Assembly: GCF_001528665.1 (NCBI RefSeq) | Contig: NZ_BBYJ01000010.1 | Span: forward strand, 62,001 to 126,000 | Direction of reading: 5' to 3' | Origin: Microtetraspora malaysiensis | Lineage (GTDB): Bacteria; Actinomycetota; Actinomycetes; Streptosporangiales; Streptosporangiaceae | DNA: 64,000 bases | Shown: positions 45,196 to 54,700 of the stretch, one piece after another | Layout: every line of letters begins with the position of its first letter | How positions within the stretch are numbered: the first letter of the stretch is position 1 | Translations under genes and position numbers: made by a program | Notes under the pieces: model-generated | Told to the model about the DNA's origin: nothing | What the model saw: only the letters and a program-made list of their open reading frames with translations | The model's database searches: none

Positions 45196-46268
45196 GGCGT
45201 GACCCTGCCTTTCAGGTCGGCGAACTTCTGCGGTCCTATGCCTGAGACGTCCTGCAGCTGATCGACGCTCTGAAATCCTCCGTGGGCTTCGCGATATTCG
45301 ACGATCCGCTGTGCCAGCACCTCGCCCACGCCGGGTAGGTCCTGCAACTGCTCGTACGTGGCCGAACTGAGGCTGATCATCGTCGTGCCGTCGCCGCCGA
45401 CCGCGGCTGCCGCGCCCTGCCCGGCGGCGGGGGCTCCCACCACGATCTGCTCGCCGTCCACGAGGCGGCGGGCGAGATTCAACCCGTCAGGTGACGCACC
45501 CGGGCGGGCTCCCCCGGCCGCCTGGATGGCGTCGACGACCCTGGACCCCGGCGGGAGCGTGAGCACTCCAGCCTTTCGCACCTTGCCCGTGACATGGACC
45601 GTCACCCCCGGCGTCGGCGGGGGTGAGGCGAGCCCGACGGCGCCCGGAACGGCACCGGACGGCGCGGCAGCCGGCACTCCTTCGGCGGAGCCGACGCCGA
45701 TGGCGGCCGCCCCCGCGGGAGCGGGCGGGACCAGCGGGTCGGCGACCGGCTGTGATCGCCACGCGTAGATCCCCGCCACGGCCGCCGCGAGCACCCCGAG
45801 CACCACCAGGACCCGCAGACCGGGACGCCCGGGGTCGAGCAGCGGGGCGGTCTCCCTGATCACCCGGCTTCCCCCGGCGAACGCTCGTCCCTTCGACAGC
45901 ATGCTCGCCATCAGGCCGGCGCCCGGCCCTTCGCTGTCCGACCGTCGAGGCGCACCGCCACTGCCGGGCGGCGACGCCCCCGCCGCGTCGGCCGCCCGCG
46001 ACGACCGGTCACTCAACGCGAGCCGGGGCCCCTCGGCCTCGGCTTCCCGGTCCTCGTCCGCGTGCGCCGTTGCGACGGACCGTCTCTCAGCGGCCGAATC
46101 GGCCGATCGCCCGAGCCCACCCGCTGTTCCGGAAGCCGACGATCCCTGAGGAGAAGGAACAGGGCGGCTCGGCCGGGGCTCGAGCAGGAGGCGGAGGCGT
46201 GCTTCGGCGGCGAGGTGGTGGTCCGGCTGCTCCCTGGTTCGCACGCAGGCGACGTTAGGCGCGGTCAC
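45192..46268 (-). CDS. comEA: ComEA-like helix-hairpin-helix DNA-binding protein
   Basis: A 358-residue protein with the actinobacterial ComEA layout. A long charged cytoplasmic N-terminus (about 1-145; RTREQPDHHLAAEARLRLLL) comes first, then one membrane helix (about 150-168), a Pro/Ala linker and a SLBB domain (about 220-275; VTVHVTGKVRKAGVLTLPPG). It ends in two helix-hairpin-helix motifs (LQDLPGVGEVLAQRIVEYRE and LQDVSGIGPQKFADLKGRV). It is expected to bind double-stranded DNA outside the membrane and feed ComEC. The start is GTG at 46266-46268. Confidence 0.93.
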   Translation of the reverse strand: MTAPNVACVRTREQPDHHLAAEARLRLLLEPRPSRPVPSPQGSSASGTAGGLGRSADSAAERRSVATAHADEDREAEAEGPRLALSDRSSRAADAAGASPPGSGGAPRRSDSEGPGAGLMASMLSKGRAFAGGSRVIRETAPLLDPGRPGLRVLVVLGVLAAAVAGIYAWRSQPVADPLVPPAPAGAAAIGVGSAEGVPAAAPSGAVPGAVGLASPPPTPGVTVHVTGKVRKAGVLTLPPGSRVVDAIQAAGGARPGASPDGLNLARRLVDGEQIVVGAPAAGQGAAAAVGGDGTTMISLSSATYEQLQDLPGVGEVLAQRIVEYREAHGGFQSVDQLQDVSGIGPQKFADLKGRVTP

Positions 46269-46304
46269 GCCCCCGCCGGGGCCCCGTGCCGCGGCCTGTG
46301 GAAA

Positions 46305-47159
46305 TCAGCCCGCCTGTGGATGGGCCGGGGCGATCGTCACCGCGAGCAGGCCGGGGCCGACGTGGGCTCCGATCACCGCTCCCACTTCCACCAGGAGCGG
46401 CCGGGACGCCCTGGGGAGCCGGGACGCGAGGGCGTCCACAAGCGCCCCGGCCCGCTCCGCCGCTCCCAGATGCTGTACGGCGACGCGTACCTCGCCGGCA
46501 CCGGCCGCCTCGACGGCGAGGTCCACCAGCCGGGCGATGGCGCGGTTCGCCGTCCTGACCTTCTCCAGCACGGTGATCGTGCCGTCGGCGAGGTCGAGCA
46601 ACGGCTTGATCGCGAGCGCGGAGCCCAGCAGGCCGGCGGCCGCGCCGATCCGCCCGCCCCGCCGGAGGTACTCCAGGGTGTCGACGTAGAAGATGCTGCG
46701 GGTCGCGGCGGCGGACGCCTTCGCCGTGGCCGCCACGTCCGTGAGCGGGCTGCCCAGACGGGCGGCCTCGGCGGCGGAGAGGACCGGGAATCCGAGGCCC
46801 ATGCCGACGGATCCGCTGTCGACGACCTCGACCGGGACCGGAGACTCCTTGGCGGCCAGCCGGGCGGCCTCCACCGTGCCGGACAGGGAGCCGGAGAGAT
46901 GGACCGAGACCACACCCTCGGCTCCCCCGGCCGCCGCCTCGGCGTAGGCGGCGGCGAAGTGCTGCGGCGCGGGCTGCGAGGTGGTGACGGACGCGTGCTC
47001 GCGAAGCGCCTCCGCCACTCCCACAACCGCGGGGTCCGCCGTGTCGGCGTGCTCTCGGCCGTCGATGACCACCTGGAGCGGGACGACCGTGACGCCGAGT
47101 GCCGCGACCACCGACGCGTCCAGGTAGGCAGTGGAGTCCGTGACGACGGCGACCGGCAT
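46305..47159 (-). CDS. DegV-family fatty-acid-binding protein
   Basis: This 284-residue protein opens with MPVAVVTDSTAYLDASVVAA, the DegV signature (TDSTAxL). It also has VVSVHLSGSLSGTVEAARLA and VEVVDSGSVGMGLGFPVLSA. DegV/FakB proteins bind a fatty acid and present it for phosphorylation by FakA. A FakA homologue is not in this window. The gene lies 36 bases upstream of comEA and is the first gene of this operon, as in other actinomycetes. Confidence 0.93.
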   Translation of the reverse strand: MPVAVVTDSTAYLDASVVAALGVTVVPLQVVIDGREHADTADPAVVGVAEALREHASVTTSQPAPQHFAAAYAEAAAGGAEGVVSVHLSGSLSGTVEAARLAAKESPVPVEVVDSGSVGMGLGFPVLSAAEAARLGSPLTDVAATAKASAAATRSIFYVDTLEYLRRGGRIGAAAGLLGSALAIKPLLDLADGTITVLEKVRTANRAIARLVDLAVEAAGAGEVRVAVQHLGAAERAGALVDALASRLPRASRPLLVEVGAVIGAHVGPGLLAVTIAPAHPQAG

Positions 47160-47242
47160 GGCACGAGGCTACCGGGAGGTCATCTCTCCCCCTGTGAAAA
47201 ATGCGGTCCGGTTCACCCCTCGGTCGCGTCGGAGCGGCGGCG

Positions 47243-48451
47243 TCACTGAACGGGGGTGCCACCGCGCCACACCCGGCGCGGCTTGAGGCCGAACGACCAG
47301 GCGAAGGCGCCCTCGTGGTCCGCGTCCCACTGCACGATGTCGGCGAGCCGCCCGGGCGCGAGCACACCGCGGTCGGGGGCGCCGAGCACCTGCGCGCCGC
47401 CGAGCGTCGCGGCGCGCAGCGCGTCGCCCACGCTCATCCCGAACCCGGCCACCGCCAGGCTGATCACCAGGGACATCGACGTGATGCCGCAGTGGCCGGG
47501 GTTGTGGTCGCTGCCGAGCGCGACCGTGACGCCCTGGGCGAGCATCCGGCGCACCGCCGGGAGCCTGCCGTGCTGGAGGGCGGTGCCGGGGCACACGACG
47601 GCGGGCACGCCGTACCGCGCCATCAGCGCGATGTCCTCGTCCGAGGTGTGGTGCAGGATGTCGGCCGACGCGCAGCCCATCTCGGCCGCGAGCTGGACGG
47701 CGCCCCGCCTGCTGTGCGCGCCGGCGTGGATGCGGGGCAGCAGACCGACGTTGCGGCCGGAGGCGAGGACCCAGCGGGCCTCGTCGATGCCGAAGTGTCC
47801 CTCGTCGCAGTAGACGTCGACGCTGTCGGCCCCGGCGGCGGACGCGTCCGCGCACCATGCGGCGGCCGCCTCGACGTAGTCGCGCTGGCGGCCGAAGTAT
47901 TCCGGCGGGACGACGTGGGCGGCCAGGAACGTGACGTGCACCCGCGGCATCATCGGCTCTTTCTCGAGCTCGCGGAGCAGTCGGACGTCGGCCAGCTCGC
48001 CGTCGCGGGTGAGGTGGTAGCCCGTCTTGGCCTCGACCGTGGTGGTGCCGCTGAGCAGCCACTCCCGCAGCCGCTCGCGGACGCCGTTGCAGAGCGTCCA
48101 GGGGTCGGTGCCACGGGTGACGGTGATGGTGGAGAGGATGCCGCCGCCGGCCGCCGAGATCGCGGACGCGGTGGAGCCGCCGGAGCGCATCGCCATCTCG
48201 GCGTACCGGTTCCCGGCGTACACGGGGTGGGTGTGGGCGTCGATCAGCCCGGGGGTGACGAGCGCGCCGCCGAGGTTCTCGACGTGGTCGACGTCGACGA
48301 TGTCGTCGACGACGCCGGGCACGCTCTGCGGCAGGTCCGCGGCGCGGCCGACCCAGGCGATGCGGTCACCGTGCACCAGGATGGCCGCGTTGCTGCACAC
48401 GTCGTGGCCGGTCCAGAGACGGCCGATGTTGGTCAGGAGGCGAACGGTCAT
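47243..48451 (-). CDS. hutI: imidazolonepropionase-like amidohydrolase
   Basis: This 402-residue amidohydrolase resembles HutI, which opens imidazolone propionate in histidine breakdown. Metal and substrate motifs are visible: LIDAHTHPVYAGNRYAEMAM, GGGILSTITVTRGTDPW, KTGYHLTRDGELADVRLLRE, FLAAHVVPPEYF and GSDHNPGHCGITSMSL. Compared with standard HutI, GYGL is GYHL and the TDFNPG motif is SDHNPG, so it may be a related subgroup with another cyclic substrate. No other hut gene is nearby. GGTGGTCGG precedes the ATG at 48449-48451. Confidence 0.75.
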   Translation of the reverse strand: MTVRLLTNIGRLWTGHDVCSNAAILVHGDRIAWVGRAADLPQSVPGVVDDIVDVDHVENLGGALVTPGLIDAHTHPVYAGNRYAEMAMRSGGSTASAISAAGGGILSTITVTRGTDPWTLCNGVRERLREWLLSGTTTVEAKTGYHLTRDGELADVRLLRELEKEPMMPRVHVTFLAAHVVPPEYFGRQRDYVEAAAAWCADASAAGADSVDVYCDEGHFGIDEARWVLASGRNVGLLPRIHAGAHSRRGAVQLAAEMGCASADILHHTSDEDIALMARYGVPAVVCPGTALQHGRLPAVRRMLAQGVTVALGSDHNPGHCGITSMSLVISLAVAGFGMSVGDALRAATLGGAQVLGAPDRGVLAPGRLADIVQWDADHEGAFAWSFGLKPRRVWRGGTPVQ

Positions 48452-49051
48452 CCGACCACCTGCTTCGCGGCCAGGGACAGCGAGCAGGCATCGATCGCGG
48501 GCGAAGCGCCCGCCGGGCCCGATCGGTGTCCGGAGGTCATCGGGGGTCTCCTGCCTCATCGCGCACTTCGTGCGATGACCCTGTCGCCGAGGTCGTGAAC
48601 CCAGGCGATTTCAGTCCAGTTACGTTATTTCACAGGTCGGCTTGCTGTACAGGGTTATCGGGAAGAACGCCGCTTCGCCGCGGCAAGGTCGGGACGGCCG
48701 GAGTGTTTCCCTGTCACCGACGATGTCGTCTCCGCAGGTCAGAGACCGTGATCATGTCGGCCTTCACGCGTAACAGCATTTGATGGCGCCGCCATACTAC
48801 CCGCACAGAATGTCTCATAAGGGCTTGCGAAAGCCTAGCAAGGTCAACGGGAATGAGCCAGCATTTCCGTCGCTAATCCCTTAAGTACTGCTTTCGAGCC
48901 AAATATCCAATAAGTCAGGAAATGTCACGCTTGTGACTCAGGTGCAGCACGTGACGTACGGCCCCGCAGAATGTCCCGGACCCGTGCGCCGAAACGGACG
49001 AACGCCGCCCCCGCGAACGGGAGCGGCGTCGAAAGCGGAATCCGCGCCGGG
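48452..49051. other. 600-bp non-coding, AT-richer gap
   Basis: No gene is supported. GC is about 48-53% per 60 bases across 48781-48960 by direct count, far below the neighbouring genes. Elements seen: ATGGCG-1-CGCCAT (48783-48795), a GGCTT-gcga-AAGCC hairpin with a GNRA-type loop (48822-48835), GTCAC-4-GTGAC (48924-48937) close to CACGTG, and the hflX terminator at its right end. It could hold a regulatory RNA or the remains of a lost gene. Confidence 0.5.
49002..49029 (-). terminator. hflX terminator
   Basis: ACGCCGC (49002-49008) pairs with GCGGCGT (49023-49029), with further inner CCG/CGG pairing. It begins 23 bases after the hflX stop codon. Confidence 0.65.
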
Positions 49052-50464
49052 TCAGACGGTCTCGACCGGCTTGGCCACCCGATCCAGCTCGGCGTAGAGG
49101 TCGCCGGGGACGCGGGCGTGCAGCACGGTGCCGTCACCGGTGTGCTCCACGGAGAGCACCTCGCCCTCCTCGTGCGCCCGTGCGATCAGGTCGCCCCGCT
49201 CGTACGGCACCAGCATGTGGACCTCGTGGTCGAGCCGCGGCAGCTCGCGCTCGATCAGCTCCATGAGCTCGGTGATGCCGGAGCCGGTCCGGGCGGAGAC
49301 GACGATGCTGTGCCGTTCCCTCATGGTCAGCCGGGCGAGCACGACGGGGTCGGCGGCGTCGGCCTTGTTGATGACCACGACCTCGGGCACGTCGAGGGCG
49401 CCGTCGATCTCGGCCAGGACCTCGCGCACCGCGCTGAGCTGGGACTCGGGGTCGGGATGCGATCCGTCCACGACGTGCAGGATCAGATCGGCGTCGGCGA
49501 CCTCCTCCAGCGTCGAGCGGAACGCCTCGACGAGCTGGTGCGGCAGGTGCCGGACGAAACCGACCGTGTCCGCGAGCGTGAACAGCCGGCCGTCGGGCGT
49601 GCGCGCCTTGCGGACGGTCGGGTCGAGGGTCGCGAACAGCGCGTCCTCGACCAGGACGCCCGCGCCGGTCAGCCGGTTGAGCAGCGACGACTTGCCGGCG
49701 TTGGTGTAGCCGGCGATCGCCACGGCGGGCACCTGACGGCTGCTGCGCCGGGACCGCTTGGTCTCCCGGGCGGTGTACATCTCCTTGATCTGCCGGCGCA
49801 GCTTGGACATCCGCTCGCGGATGCGCCGCCGGTCCAGCTCGATCTTGGTCTCACCGGGGCCGCGGCCGCCGATGCCGACGCCGCCCGCGGCGCGTCCGCC
49901 GACCTGGCGGGACAGGTTGCCACCCCAGCCTCGCAGGCGGGGCAGGAGGTACTGGAGCTGCGCCAGCTCGACCTGGGCCTTGCCCTCACGACTCTTGGCG
50001 TGCTGGGCGAAGATGTCGAGGATGAGCGCGGTCCGGTCGATGACCTTGACCTTGACCACGTCTTCGAGTTGCCGGAGCTGGCCGGGGGTCAGCTCGCCGT
50101 CGCAGATCACGGTGTCGGCGCCGGACGCGGCCACGATGTCACGCAGCTCGGCGGCCTTGCCGGAGCCGATGTACGTCGCGGGGTCGGGCCGGTCGCGCCG
50201 CTGGATCAGGCCCTCCAGGACCTCGGATCCGGCGGTCTCGGCGAGGAGCTTGAGCTCCTGGAGCGAGTTCTCCGCGTCGATCACCGTGCCACTGGTCCAC
50301 ACGCCCACCAGGACGACCCGCTCCAGCCTGAGCTGGCGGTATTCGACTTCGGTAATGTCTTCGAGCTCTGTCGACAGACCCGCCACGCGCCGGAGCGCCT
50401 GGCGCTCTTCGAGGTCGTAATCGCCGTTGGCGAGATCTTCGGGCTCGTTGCGCATATACGTCAT
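49052..50464 (-). CDS. hflX: ribosome-associated GTPase HflX
   Basis: This 470-residue GTPase splits stalled 70S ribosomes. The N-terminal HflX domain (about 60-220) contains ATYIGSGKAAELRDIVAASG and QLQYLLPRLRGWGGNLSRQV, then GRGPGETKIELDRRRIRERM. The G domain has AIAGYTNAGKSSLLNRLTGA (G1), LADTVGFVRHLP (G3) and NKAD (G4). The start is taken as ATG at 50462-50464; ATG 50453-50455 is an alternative three codons later. The gene is transcribed alone and ends in a hairpin. Confidence 0.95.
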   Translation of the reverse strand: MTYMRNEPEDLANGDYDLEERQALRRVAGLSTELEDITEVEYRQLRLERVVLVGVWTSGTVIDAENSLQELKLLAETAGSEVLEGLIQRRDRPDPATYIGSGKAAELRDIVAASGADTVICDGELTPGQLRQLEDVVKVKVIDRTALILDIFAQHAKSREGKAQVELAQLQYLLPRLRGWGGNLSRQVGGRAAGGVGIGGRGPGETKIELDRRRIRERMSKLRRQIKEMYTARETKRSRRSSRQVPAVAIAGYTNAGKSSLLNRLTGAGVLVEDALFATLDPTVRKARTPDGRLFTLADTVGFVRHLPHQLVEAFRSTLEEVADADLILHVVDGSHPDPESQLSAVREVLAEIDGALDVPEVVVINKADAADPVVLARLTMRERHSIVVSARTGSGITELMELIERELPRLDHEVHMLVPYERGDLIARAHEEGEVLSVEHTGDGTVLHARVPGDLYAELDRVAKPVETV

Positions 50465-50639
50465 CTCTACTAGACCAACACGTCGACACCCCTGGTGTCT
50501 TCCCCACGATGGTGACACGCGGCCCGGCGTCGACGCATCCCCTTATCCGCCCAGGTCAGCGAGGAGCCTCCAGCTTCCCTCTGACCAGTGCCGCAGCCGC
50601 TCGTGCTCCGGCCGCGTCCCCCTCCGCGCGGCCGGACGG

Positions 50640-51320
50640 TCAAAGCTTGAGCACCTTGACGTCGCCCACGCCGCTGGTGACGACGACCTTCCGGGGCGAG
50701 GAGGAGTCGTGGTCGACCTCGATCTCCCGATTACCGAGCCCGGCCTCGGCCGTCACGTTGTACGTCTCCGCCGGAAGCCAGAGCGTGATCTCGCCGGTGC
50801 CGGCCTCCGCTCTGACGTCCTCGGGCGCTGCCACGTACTTCAGCTTCACCTCTCCCGTGCCGGTCTCGACCGAGACCTTCCGGCTCGCGAGCCCGGTCGC
50901 GTCGACCTCGCCGGTGCCGGAGTGCAGCTCGACCGGGCCGCTCAGCTCCCGGAGCGTGACGTCGCCCGCGCCAGTGTCGATCTTCACGTTCATCGCGCGC
51001 GGCACCTCGATGCGGTAATCGACCCCGCACCTGTTGCAGTCGTATTCGAGGGTCAGCGTGTCGCCGCTCACCCGGTGCCCGTCGCGAGGCTTGTTGCCCC
51101 TCCACCACAGCGTTTCGGTGACCTTGATGTCGGATCTGTCGGACGCGTTCACCGTCACGTCACCGCCTCCGGTCCGCACGGTCATCGCGGCGACCTTCTC
51201 GCCGACGTCGTACGTCAGCGTGTCGCGTTCGGCGTTGCCGTCGAACCGCAGGTCACAGGCGGCAATGGTGAGGCCGAGGCCGAGCGCGAGCCCCAGGACG
51301 GCAATGTTCTTCCTTCTCAT
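50640..51320 (-). CDS. DUF4097-type beta-repeat lipoprotein
   Basis: A 226-residue protein with a lipobox (GLALGLGLTIAACDLRFDGN, Cys at about residue 22). The mature part is a right-handed beta repeat of the DUF4097 kind, with recurring TGxGxV segments: TGGGDVTVNA, TGAGDVTLREL, GTGEVDATGL, GTGEVKLKY and SGVGDVKVL. Such proteins often act as extracytoplasmic partners of stress regulators, but no partner is adjacent. It is expected on the outer face of the membrane. The 188 bases upstream of its start are shared with the divergent aceB gene. Confidence 0.85.
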   Translation of the reverse strand: MRRKNIAVLGLALGLGLTIAACDLRFDGNAERDTLTYDVGEKVAAMTVRTGGGDVTVNASDRSDIKVTETLWWRGNKPRDGHRVSGDTLTLEYDCNRCGVDYRIEVPRAMNVKIDTGAGDVTLRELSGPVELHSGTGEVDATGLASRKVSVETGTGEVKLKYVAAPEDVRAEAGTGEITLWLPAETYNVTAEAGLGNREIEVDHDSSSPRKVVVTSGVGDVKVLKL

Positions 51321-51450
51321 GCCCCTGATTTTGCTGGCGGCCGGGGATGGCGCTCATCGGGGAAGCCCCCTGCCCTCCCCTGAGACGACCCCCGACATTG
51401 ACCTTGCTCTCACCCGGAGAGTACCGTTCAATTCCATAATCCAGAATTCA

Positions 51451-51505
51451 TTTTCCGCATTGTGGAAACAGAACGCGTGGAAATGCAACGCGTGGGAAAG
51501 GAAGC
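51451..51505 (+). promoter_or_regulatory. aceB control region with three 15-bp direct repeats
   Basis: Three units in tandem end three bases before the aceB ATG: TGTGGAAACAGAACG (51461-51475), CGTGGAAATGCAACG (51476-51490) and CGTGGGAAAGGAAGC (51491-51505). The first overlaps the inverted repeat TTTCC-7-GGAAA (51452-51468). TGGAAA half-sites resemble those of E. coli IclR-family operators. An IclR gene closes the cluster at 57244. Confidence 0.7.
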
Positions 51506-51508
51506 GCG

Positions 51509-53095
51509 ATGGAAGGCGTTGAGATCAGAGGTCCGCTCCTGGACCGGTTCGACGAGATCCTCACCACCGAGGCCCTCGACTTCGTCGCCACCCTCCAGCG
51601 GGAGTTCAACGCGCGCCGGCTCGAGCTGCTCGACGCGCGGCAGGCCCGCCAGGCGGAGCTGTCGGCCGGCGCGACGCTCGGCTTCCTCCCCGAGACCGGG
51701 AACGTCCGCGAGTCGTGGTGGCGGGTCGCGCCCCCTGCTCCCGGCCTGGAGGACCGCCGGGTCGAGATCACCGGCCCGGTCGACCGCAAGATGACGATCA
51801 ACGCGCTGAACTCGGGGGCCAAGGTGTGGCTCGCCGACTTCGAGGACGCCAACGCCCCCACCTGGGAGAACACGGTCAACGGGCAGCTCAACCTGCGGGC
51901 CGCCCTCGACCGCGAGATCGACTTCGAGACCGGCGGCAAGACGTACGCGCTGCGGCCGGACGAGGAGCTGGCCACGATCGTGGTCCGCCCGCGCGGCTGG
52001 CACCTGACCGAGAAGCACATCCTGGTGGACGGGGAGGAGCTGTCGGCGTCGCTCCTCGACTTCGGCCTCTACCTCTTCCACTGCGCGGAGCGGCAGATCG
52101 CCAAGGGCCGCGGGCCGTACTTCTACCTGCCGAAGATGGAGTCGCACCTGGAGGCGCGGCTCTGGAACGACGTGTTCGTCCGGGCGCAGGAGCTGCGCGG
52201 GATCCCGCGCGGCACGATCCGGGCCACCGTGCTGATCGAGACCTACCCGGCGGCGTTCGAGATGGAGGAGATCCTCTACGAGCTGCGCGAGCACTCGGCG
52301 GGCCTGAACGCGGGCCGGTGGGACTACCTGTTCAGCGTCATCAAGAAGTTCCGCACCCGGGGCCGGGAGTTCCTGCTCCCCGAGCGCAACGCGGTCACGA
52401 TGACCGCGCCGTTCATGCGCGCGTACACCGAGCTGCTGGTCCGCACCTGCCACAAGCGGGGCGCGCACGCGATCGGCGGCATGGCGGCGTTCATCCCGTC
52501 GCGCCGCGACCCCGAAGTCAACAAGGTGGCGCTGGAGAAGGTGCGCGCCGACAAGACCCGCGAGTCCGGCGACGGCTTCGACGGCTCCTGGGTCGCCCAC
52601 CCCGACCTGGTGCCGATCTGCCGGGAGGTCTTCGACGGCGTGCTCGGCGACCGCCCCAACCAGCTCGACCGGCTGCGCGAGGACGTGCGGGTCACCGCCG
52701 AGGACCTGCTCTCGGTCTCCAAGACGCCGGGCGAGATCACCGAGGCGGGCCTGCGCAACAACGTGGACGTCGCCCTGCGCTACCTCGCGGCCTGGATGGG
52801 CGGGCTCGGCGCGGTCGCGATCCACAACCTGATGGAGGACGCGGCGACCGCCGAGATCTCCCGCTCGCAGATCTGGCAGTGGATCCACAACGACATCGAG
52901 CTCGCCGACACCGGCGCGGTCGTGACGCGTGAGCACGTCGAGCAGATCATCGGCGAGGAGCTGGACAAGCTCGCCGCCGAGCCCGGCTACGACGAGAAGC
53001 TGTTCGCCGAGGCGACCGCCCTGTTCAAGGAGGTCGCGCTCGACGACGACTTCGCCGAGTTCCTCACCCTGCCCGCGTACGCGCGGCTCCCATGA
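51509..53095 (+). CDS. aceB: malate synthase A
   Basis: This 528-residue enzyme condenses glyoxylate with acetyl-CoA to malate. The family signature [20 protein letters not shown] is complete (residues about 258-277). The catalytic-site segments [20 protein letters not shown] (Asp/Glu/Asn metal and substrate region) and [16 protein letters not shown] are present. The length is that of the A isoform. Only a GGAAAG within the third repeat serves as ribosome site, so a bound regulator could also block translation initiation. A terminator follows, separating it from glcD. Confidence 0.97.
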   Translation: MEGVEIRGPLLDRFDEILTTEALDFVATLQREFNARRLELLDARQARQAELSAGATLGFLPETGNVRESWWRVAPPAPGLEDRRVEITGPVDRKMTINALNSGAKVWLADFEDANAPTWENTVNGQLNLRAALDREIDFETGGKTYALRPDEELATIVVRPRGWHLTEKHILVDGEELSASLLDFGLYLFHCAERQIAKGRGPYFYLPKMESHLEARLWNDVFVRAQELRGIPRGTIRATVLIETYPAAFEMEEILYELREHSAGLNAGRWDYLFSVIKKFRTRGREFLLPERNAVTMTAPFMRAYTELLVRTCHKRGAHAIGGMAAFIPSRRDPEVNKVALEKVRADKTRESGDGFDGSWVAHPDLVPICREVFDGVLGDRPNQLDRLREDVRVTAEDLLSVSKTPGEITEAGLRNNVDVALRYLAAWMGGLGAVAIHNLMEDAATAEISRSQIWQWIHNDIELADTGAVVTREHVEQIIGEELDKLAAEPGYDEKLFAEATALFKEVALDDDFAEFLTLPAYARLP

Positions 53096-53109
53096 CGAGG
53101 AGCTCCGCG

Positions 53110-53139
53110 GCCCGCCCGGCCGCTCCCGGCCGGGCGGGC
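53110..53139 (+). terminator. terminator after aceB
   Basis: A perfect 13-bp GC stem (53110-53122 with 53127-53139) around a four-base CTCC loop, 15 bases after the aceB stop codon. Confidence 0.75.
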
Positions 53140-53242
53140 TCTCCCCTGGCGATATCCGCGGCGCGGTGATGGACTGAAGCGTTGGACGTTTCATCCCAGA
53201 TCGTGGTGAAAGGGCGGGCGTCTCGACGCCGAAGGAGATCCG

Positions 53243-54700
53243 ATGTCCGATGCGGTCCTGGACCGGCTGGCCGTCCGGTTCGCGGAGCTGCTGCCGGCAG
53301 GCGCGGTGATCACCGATCCCGTACGCCTGCGGACGTACGAATGCGACGGGCTCACCCTCCACCGGGCGATGCCGGGGATCGTCGTCCTCCCGGAGACCGC
53401 CGAGCAGGTCGCCGCCGTGGTCCGGCTGTGCGGCGAGTACGACGTGCCGTTCGTGGCGCGCGGCTCGGGGACCGGGCTGTCCGGCGGCGCGCTCCCCCGG
53501 ACCGACGGCGTGCTGATCGTCACGTCGCGGATGCGGCGCATCCTGGAGATCGACATGCCGAACCGGCGGGCGGTGGTCGAGCCGGGGGTGACCAACCTGG
53601 CGATCACCGAAGCGGTGCGCGAGCAGGGCTACTACTACGCGCCCGACCCGTCCAGCCAGCAGGTCTGCTCGATCGGCGGCAACGTCGCGGAGAACGCCGG
53701 TGGGGCGCACTGCCTGAAATACGGGTTCACCGTCAACCACATCCTCGGCCTGGAGATCGTCACCCCCGACGGCGAGATCGTCGAGCTGTCGGCGCTGGAC
53801 CCGGGCTATGACCTGCTCGGCGCCTTCGTCGGTTCCGAGGGCACGCTCGGCATCGCCACCAAGATCACCGTACGGCTCTCGCGGGCGCCGGAGGCGGTCA
53901 CCACCCTGCTCGCGGCGTTCGGGAGCATCGAGGGGGGCGGTGCGGCGGTGTCGGCGATCATCGCGGCGGGCATCGTCCCGGCGGCCATCGAGATGATGGA
54001 CGCGCTGGCCGTCGAGGCGGCCGAGGCCGCGGTCGGGTGCGCGTACCCCGAGGGAGCGGGGGCGGTTCTCATCGTGGAGCTGGACGGCCCCCGGGCCGAG
54101 GTGGAGCACCAGTTCACCGCGGTGGAGCGGATCTGCCGGGAGACCGGCGCGTTCGAGATCAGGGTCGCGGCCTCAACCGAGGAGCGGGCCGCCATCTGGA
54201 AGGGACGCAAGTCGGCGTTCGCGGCCGTCGGCCGGATCAGCCCGGCGTACATCGTGCAGGACGGCGTGGTCCCGCGCACGGCGCTCCCCGAGGTGCTGGC
54301 CGGGATCGACCGGCTCCAGGAGGAGTACGGCATCCGCGTGGCCAACGTCTTCCACGCGGGCGACGGGAACCTGCACCCGCTGGTCCTGTTCGACGACGCG
54401 GCCCCGGGTGAGGGTGAGCGCGCCGCCACGGTCAGCGGGCGGATCCTCGACCTGTGCATCGAGCACGGCGGATCGATCACCGGCGAGCACGGCGTCGGCG
54501 TCGACAAGTCCCGATATATGCCGAAAATGTTCACGGAGGAGGACCTGGACACGATGCAGCTCGTCCGCTGCGCCTTCGATCCCCGCAGTCTGTCCAACCC
54601 CGGGAAGGTCTTCCCCACCCCTCGGTTGTGCGGCGAGGTGCCGGGCGTCCGCAAGGGAGTCCATCCCCTCGTCGAGTCCGGCCGGGCGGAGCAGTTCTGA
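53243..54700 (+). CDS. glcD: glycolate oxidase subunit GlcD (FAD-binding)
   Basis: A 485-residue flavoprotein of the VAO/PCMH family. The FAD-binding segment has FVARGSGTGLSGGALPRTDG at about residues 70-90 and SIGGNVAENAGGAHCLKYG at about 143-161. The C-terminal half (FHAGDGNLHPLVLFD, then ITGEHGVGVDKSRYM) matches glycolate and D-lactate dehydrogenase subunits. With GlcE and GlcF it oxidises glycolate to glyoxylate and passes electrons to the respiratory chain. AAGGAG lies five bases before the ATG. The stop overlaps the glcE start (TGATG). Confidence 0.93.
   Translation: MSDAVLDRLAVRFAELLPAGAVITDPVRLRTYECDGLTLHRAMPGIVVLPETAEQVAAVVRLCGEYDVPFVARGSGTGLSGGALPRTDGVLIVTSRMRRILEIDMPNRRAVVEPGVTNLAITEAVREQGYYYAPDPSSQQVCSIGGNVAENAGGAHCLKYGFTVNHILGLEIVTPDGEIVELSALDPGYDLLGAFVGSEGTLGIATKITVRLSRAPEAVTTLLAAFGSIEGGGAAVSAIIAAGIVPAAIEMMDALAVEAAEAAVGCAYPEGAGAVLIVELDGPRAEVEHQFTAVERICRETGAFEIRVAASTEERAAIWKGRKSAFAAVGRISPAYIVQDGVVPRTALPEVLAGIDRLQEEYGIRVANVFHAGDGNLHPLVLFDDAAPGEGERAATVSGRILDLCIEHGGSITGEHGVGVDKSRYMPKMFTEEDLDTMQLVRCAFDPRSLSNPGKVFPTPRLCGEVPGVRKGVHPLVESGRAEQF

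Noticed and set aside
43370-45202. A 610-codon plus-strand frame across comEC
   Set aside because: It mirrors the comEC reading frame; the product is Ser/Arg/Pro/Thr-rich without domains.
53190-53225. TTTCA-13-TGAAA inverted repeat before glcD as operator
   Set aside because: The arms are only five bases with a long spacer; too weak to list as a site.
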